Origin: Pseudonocardia asaccharolytica DSM 44247 = NBRC 16224
GTDB taxonomy: Bacteria > Actinomycetota > Actinomycetes > Mycobacteriales > Pseudonocardiaceae
Assembly: GCF_000423625.1 (NCBI RefSeq)
Contig: NZ_AUII01000023.1
Span: forward strand, 1 to 64,000
Direction of reading: 5' to 3'
Length of the DNA stretch: 64,000 nucleotides
Shown in pieces: positions 62,142 through 64,000 of this stretch. The stretch's first letter is position 1. The number at the start of each line of letters is the position of its first letter. The notes beneath the pieces were generated by a model that had not been told where the DNA came from, did no database searches, and saw nothing but the letters and a program-made list of their open reading frames with translations. The position numbers and the translations under genes are program-made.

Positions 62142-62977
62142 CGGCCTGCCCCCAGCTCGATAGGCGCGCCGATCAGCGAGCCGTACTCGGCCCAGCTGCC
62201 GTCGTAGTTCTTGACGTCGCGGTGGCCGAGAAGCTCGTGCAGCACCACCCAGGTGTGGCTGGAGCGCTCCCCGATCCGGCAGTAGGCGATGGTGGCCCTG
62301 TTCTCGTCGAAGCCGGCCGCGCGGTAGACGGCCGTGAGCTCCTCGTCGGACTTGAACGTGCCGTCGTCGTTGGCGGCCTTGCTCCACGGCACGTTGATCG
62401 CGGAGGTCACATGGCCGGGACGCTGGGCCTGCTCCTGCGGCAGATGCGCCGGAGCCAGGAGCTTGCCGGAGAACTCGTCGGGGGATCGGACGTCGACCAG
62501 GTTCTTCGTGCCGATCGAGTCGATGACCTCGTCGCGGAAGGCGCGGATCGAGAGGTCGGCGTCGCGCGCGGTGTAGCTGGTCGCAGCGCGTTCGGGCACG
62601 TCGGGGGTCAGCAGCCGGCCGTCGAGCTCCCATTTCTTGCGGCCGCCGTCGAGCAGCCGCACCTTGTCGTGCCCGTAGAGCTTGAGCTCCCAGTATGCGT
62701 AGGCGGCGAACCAGTTGCTGTTGCCACCGTAGAGCACGACGAGGTCATCGTTCGAGATGCCCTTGGCCGACATCAGCTGCTCGAACTGTTCCTTGCCGAC
62801 GATGTCGCGGCGCACCGGGTCCTGCAGCTCGGTGGTCCAGTTGATCTTCACTGCCCCGGGTAGGTGGCCCCCGTCGTAGGCGGTGGTGTCCTCGTCTACC
62901 TCGACGAACACGATGCCGTCGGTGCCGAGATTCTTCTCGGCCCAATCGGTCGTGACCAGGACGTCCTGGCGGCTCAT
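62138..62977 (-). CDS. sseA: Thiosulfate sulfurtransferase (rhodanese)
   Basis: Two-domain rhodanese of 279 residues that moves sulfane sulfur from thiosulfate to acceptors such as cyanide or thiols. The N-terminal non-catalytic domain contains VLVTTDWAEKNLGTDGIVFVEV and AYDGGHLPGAVKINW. The catalytic C-terminal domain has LVDVRSPDEFSGKL and the active loop ATIAYCRIGERSSHTWVVLH, with Cys near residue 232. The CRIGERSS loop is of the thiosulfate type. ATG 62977 follows a GGGAG site. It heads a coupled set (DUF1416 remnant, small membrane protein, FABP) and is preceded, 284 bases upstream, by a cysteine-rich leader peptide. Confidence 0.95.
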   Translation of the reverse strand: MSRQDVLVTTDWAEKNLGTDGIVFVEVDEDTTAYDGGHLPGAVKINWTTELQDPVRRDIVGKEQFEQLMSAKGISNDDLVVLYGGNSNWFAAYAYWELKLYGHDKVRLLDGGRKKWELDGRLLTPDVPERAATSYTARDADLSIRAFRDEVIDSIGTKNLVDVRSPDEFSGKLLAPAHLPQEQAQRPGHVTSAINVPWSKAANDDGTFKSDEELTAVYRAAGFDENRATIAYCRIGERSSHTWVVLHELLGHRDVKNYDGSWAEYGSLIGAPIELGAGR

Positions 62978-63260
62978 GCGATGGCTCCCTGTTCTGAGTG
63001 CGAGCTGTTCCGTGTGTGCGAATCGCCGGACCTCCACGAGGCCCGGGGAGGGACGATCACTGCGTGCGCCACGCAGCCGGAACCATCCCGGGCGTCGCTC
63101 GAGGGAGGCTGCGTTCGACGGGAGAACCGCGGACCCGCGCCGGCCATTGCCTCTGATCGGGACCGGCCGGGCACCGACGGCGAAGCGCGCGTCGCCGGGG
63201 CTCATCGGCGTGATCGGACCGCGTGCCGGGAGAGCGAGGGCGGACGGGCGGGCTGCGGGG

Positions 63261-63335
63261 TCAAGGAATTCGACACAGGCAGCTGCCGACGCGGCACAGA
63301 TCTACTGCGCGACGTCGGGTCAGCGGCCTGAACAC
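63261..63335 (-). CDS. Cysteine-rich attenuator leader peptide upstream of sseA
   Basis: A 24-codon open frame (GTG 63335 to TGA 63261) with the features of the actinobacterial sulfur-gene leader peptides: a run of arginines and then three cysteines close together, RRRAVDLCRVGSCLCR, ending IP. Such peptides (consensus around RRxVDLCR) sit in front of sulfur-assimilation genes and sense cysteine supply by ribosome stalling. A TACGCT -10 box ends seven bases before the GTG, so the message would start at the GTG itself, without a leader. The 283 bases from its stop to sseA hold several small inverted repeats (for instance CTGCGTG/CACGCAG at 63060-63076) that could form the attenuator. Confidence 0.8.
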   Translation of the reverse strand: MFRPLTRRRAVDLCRVGSCLCRIP

Positions 63336-63341
63336 GGTGAC

Positions 63342-63347
63342 AGCGTA
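63342..63347 (-). promoter_or_regulatory. -10 box of sseA operon leader
   Basis: TACGCT on the minus strand, preceded by GGT. A start site six to seven bases later would be the GTG of the cysteine leader peptide, giving a leaderless message. No good -35 is seen. Confidence 0.5.
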
Positions 63348-63388
63348 ACCGAAGATCTCCCGCGGCAGGAACGCACCGGCCAGCAGGA

Positions 63389-64000
63389 TCACTTCCCGGC
63401 CGTCGTCGCACCCGCCCCGAAGCTCAGGTCCGACGTGGTGCCGCTGATCTCCAGGGTACCGTCGCGGGCGCGCAACCTGGTCGGGGTGACGTCGAAGGGG
63501 AGCGTTCCCGGGTCGACGCGCAGCGCGAACAGGTCCTGCAGTCTGGACTGCACGGCGGCGGGCAGCGGCTGGCGCTCGCCGGTCCCGTCGTCGATCCGGA
63601 TGTCTCGCGGAACGACCTGGATCTGACGCCCGGCCAGTTGCAGCACGGCGATGACCGAGACGTCGCGCTTGCCGAGCAGCGGGACGTTGACCGTGCCGAC
63701 GAGCCGGGCGGCGTACTCCGGGTCGATCGCGGTCAGCGATGGTTCGCCGCCGTCCTTCACCGCGTCCTTCAGCGCGTTCTCGTCGATGTTCTCGACGCGC
63801 ACCTTCGTCACGCCGGGGAGGTACTGCTCGATGTCGTCAGGGCCGATCCGCAGGGTACCTTCGGCGTCGCGGACCTGGATGGTGTGCGGCCCCGAGCCGA
63901 GCAGCTCGCCCAACGGTGCCTGTACGCCGTGCAGGTGGGCGCGGACCTGCACCTCCTGCAGTTCCCCGAGCCGAATCCGATTCGCCGTGACCTCGACGCT
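63389..64000 (-). CDS. LmeA-type phospholipid-binding protein (DUF2993), 5' end outside window
   Basis: C-terminal 203 residues of a DUF2993 protein; the frame is open through the right edge, so the start lies beyond 64000. Readable parts are SVEVTANRIRLGELQEVQVR (first residues at the edge), then RVENIDENALKDAVKDG, LTAIDPEYAARLVGTVNVPL, LLGKRDVSVIAVLQLAGRQI, and the C-terminal LQDLFALRVDPGTLPFDVTP with TRLRARDGTLEISGT. This matches mycobacterial LmeA, a periplasmic phospholipid-binding protein needed for lipomannan maturation. It precedes the sulfurtransferase operon, as in mycobacteria (Rv0817c). Confidence 0.85.
   Translation of the reverse strand, partial: SVEVTANRIRLGELQEVQVRAHLHGVQAPLGELLGSGPHTIQVRDAEGTLRIGPDDIEQYLPGVTKVRVENIDENALKDAVKDGGEPSLTAIDPEYAARLVGTVNVPLLGKRDVSVIAVLQLAGRQIQVVPRDIRIDDGTGERQPLPAAVQSRLQDLFALRVDPGTLPFDVTPTRLRARDGTLEISGTTSDLSFGAGATTAGK

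Overview
The window comes from a GC-rich actinomycete chromosome. Gene content and order suggest a Pseudonocardiaceae-type genome, such as Pseudonocardia or a relative. The grounds are near-uniform high GC with strong third-position bias, many GTG starts, ATGA/GTGA start-stop overlaps, and a gene order that (from memory of the Mycobacterium tuberculosis map) follows two conserved blocks. One runs from topA through the Tad pilus genes to acs, nhaA and an epoxide-hydrolase-like gene (like Rv3646c-Rv3670). The other is the purine block purD-purB-purC-purSQ-purL-purF-purM, followed by DUF3073, FABP, sseC, sseA and LmeA-like genes (like Rv0772-Rv0817c).

Layout. Positions 1-6000 are accessory: a DUF418 membrane protein, a DUF1345 membrane protein, a YCII/DGPF protein coupled to an ECF sigma factor with a C-terminal extension, and a graveyard of broken mobile DNA (HD-GYP/LuxR remnant, IS481-type transposase fragment, frameshifted tyrosine recombinase). 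The graveyard abuts the 3' end of a tRNA-Pro(CGG). Positions 6000-18300 hold a metallophosphoesterase, yqeY, topA, three tandem paralogous lipoproteins, the H+-pyrophosphatase hppA and an MrfA-like DUF1998 helicase. Positions 18700-24000 hold a complete-looking Tad/Flp export operon on the minus strand (cpaE-like, tadA, tadB, tadC, a Flp-like DUF4244 pilin and two TadE-type pseudopilins). Just upstream lies a clear 6C small RNA. Between the next two genes lies a promoter-to-terminator non-coding unit where mycobacteria carry the abundant Ms1/MTS2823 RNA. Positions 25400-33000 hold a Fic-like protein, acs, arfB, nhaA with a structured leader, a holin-X protein, an alpha/beta hydrolase lacking its nucleophile, and a glycerophosphodiesterase.

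Positions 33100-54400 are the de novo purine cluster. Nearly all of IMP synthesis after PRPP is here (purF, D, SQL, M, C, B; purN, purE/K and purH are absent). It is interspersed with an aminotransferase, threonine aldolase, an ECF sigma factor, a polysaccharide-deacetylase-like protein, an MBL-fold hydrolase, a three-gene phosphorelay (PP2C response regulator, CHASE3-type kinase, response regulator) between purQ and purL, and a PAS-GGDEF-EAL protein between purL and purF. Positions 54400-64000 hold an NrtR-type regulator with a candidate operator, a TSUP transporter, DUF3073, YgfZ, Fur, a DivIVA-domain protein and a sulfur-transfer operon. That operon starts with a leaderless cysteine-rich attenuator peptide, continues with sseA, contains a broken DUF1416 gene and a 43-residue membrane protein, and ends with an FABP/nitrobindin-like gene.

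The most unusual non-coding signal is a 46-bp dispersed palindrome (core GTGAGTGCGTAACAGTGTT plus its complement). It occurs four times, always at a gene 3' end, and in three copies it supplies the stop codon of the gene it follows. A second, unrelated 24-bp-arm palindrome sits between two other convergent genes. All function calls come from reading the sequence; no search was run.
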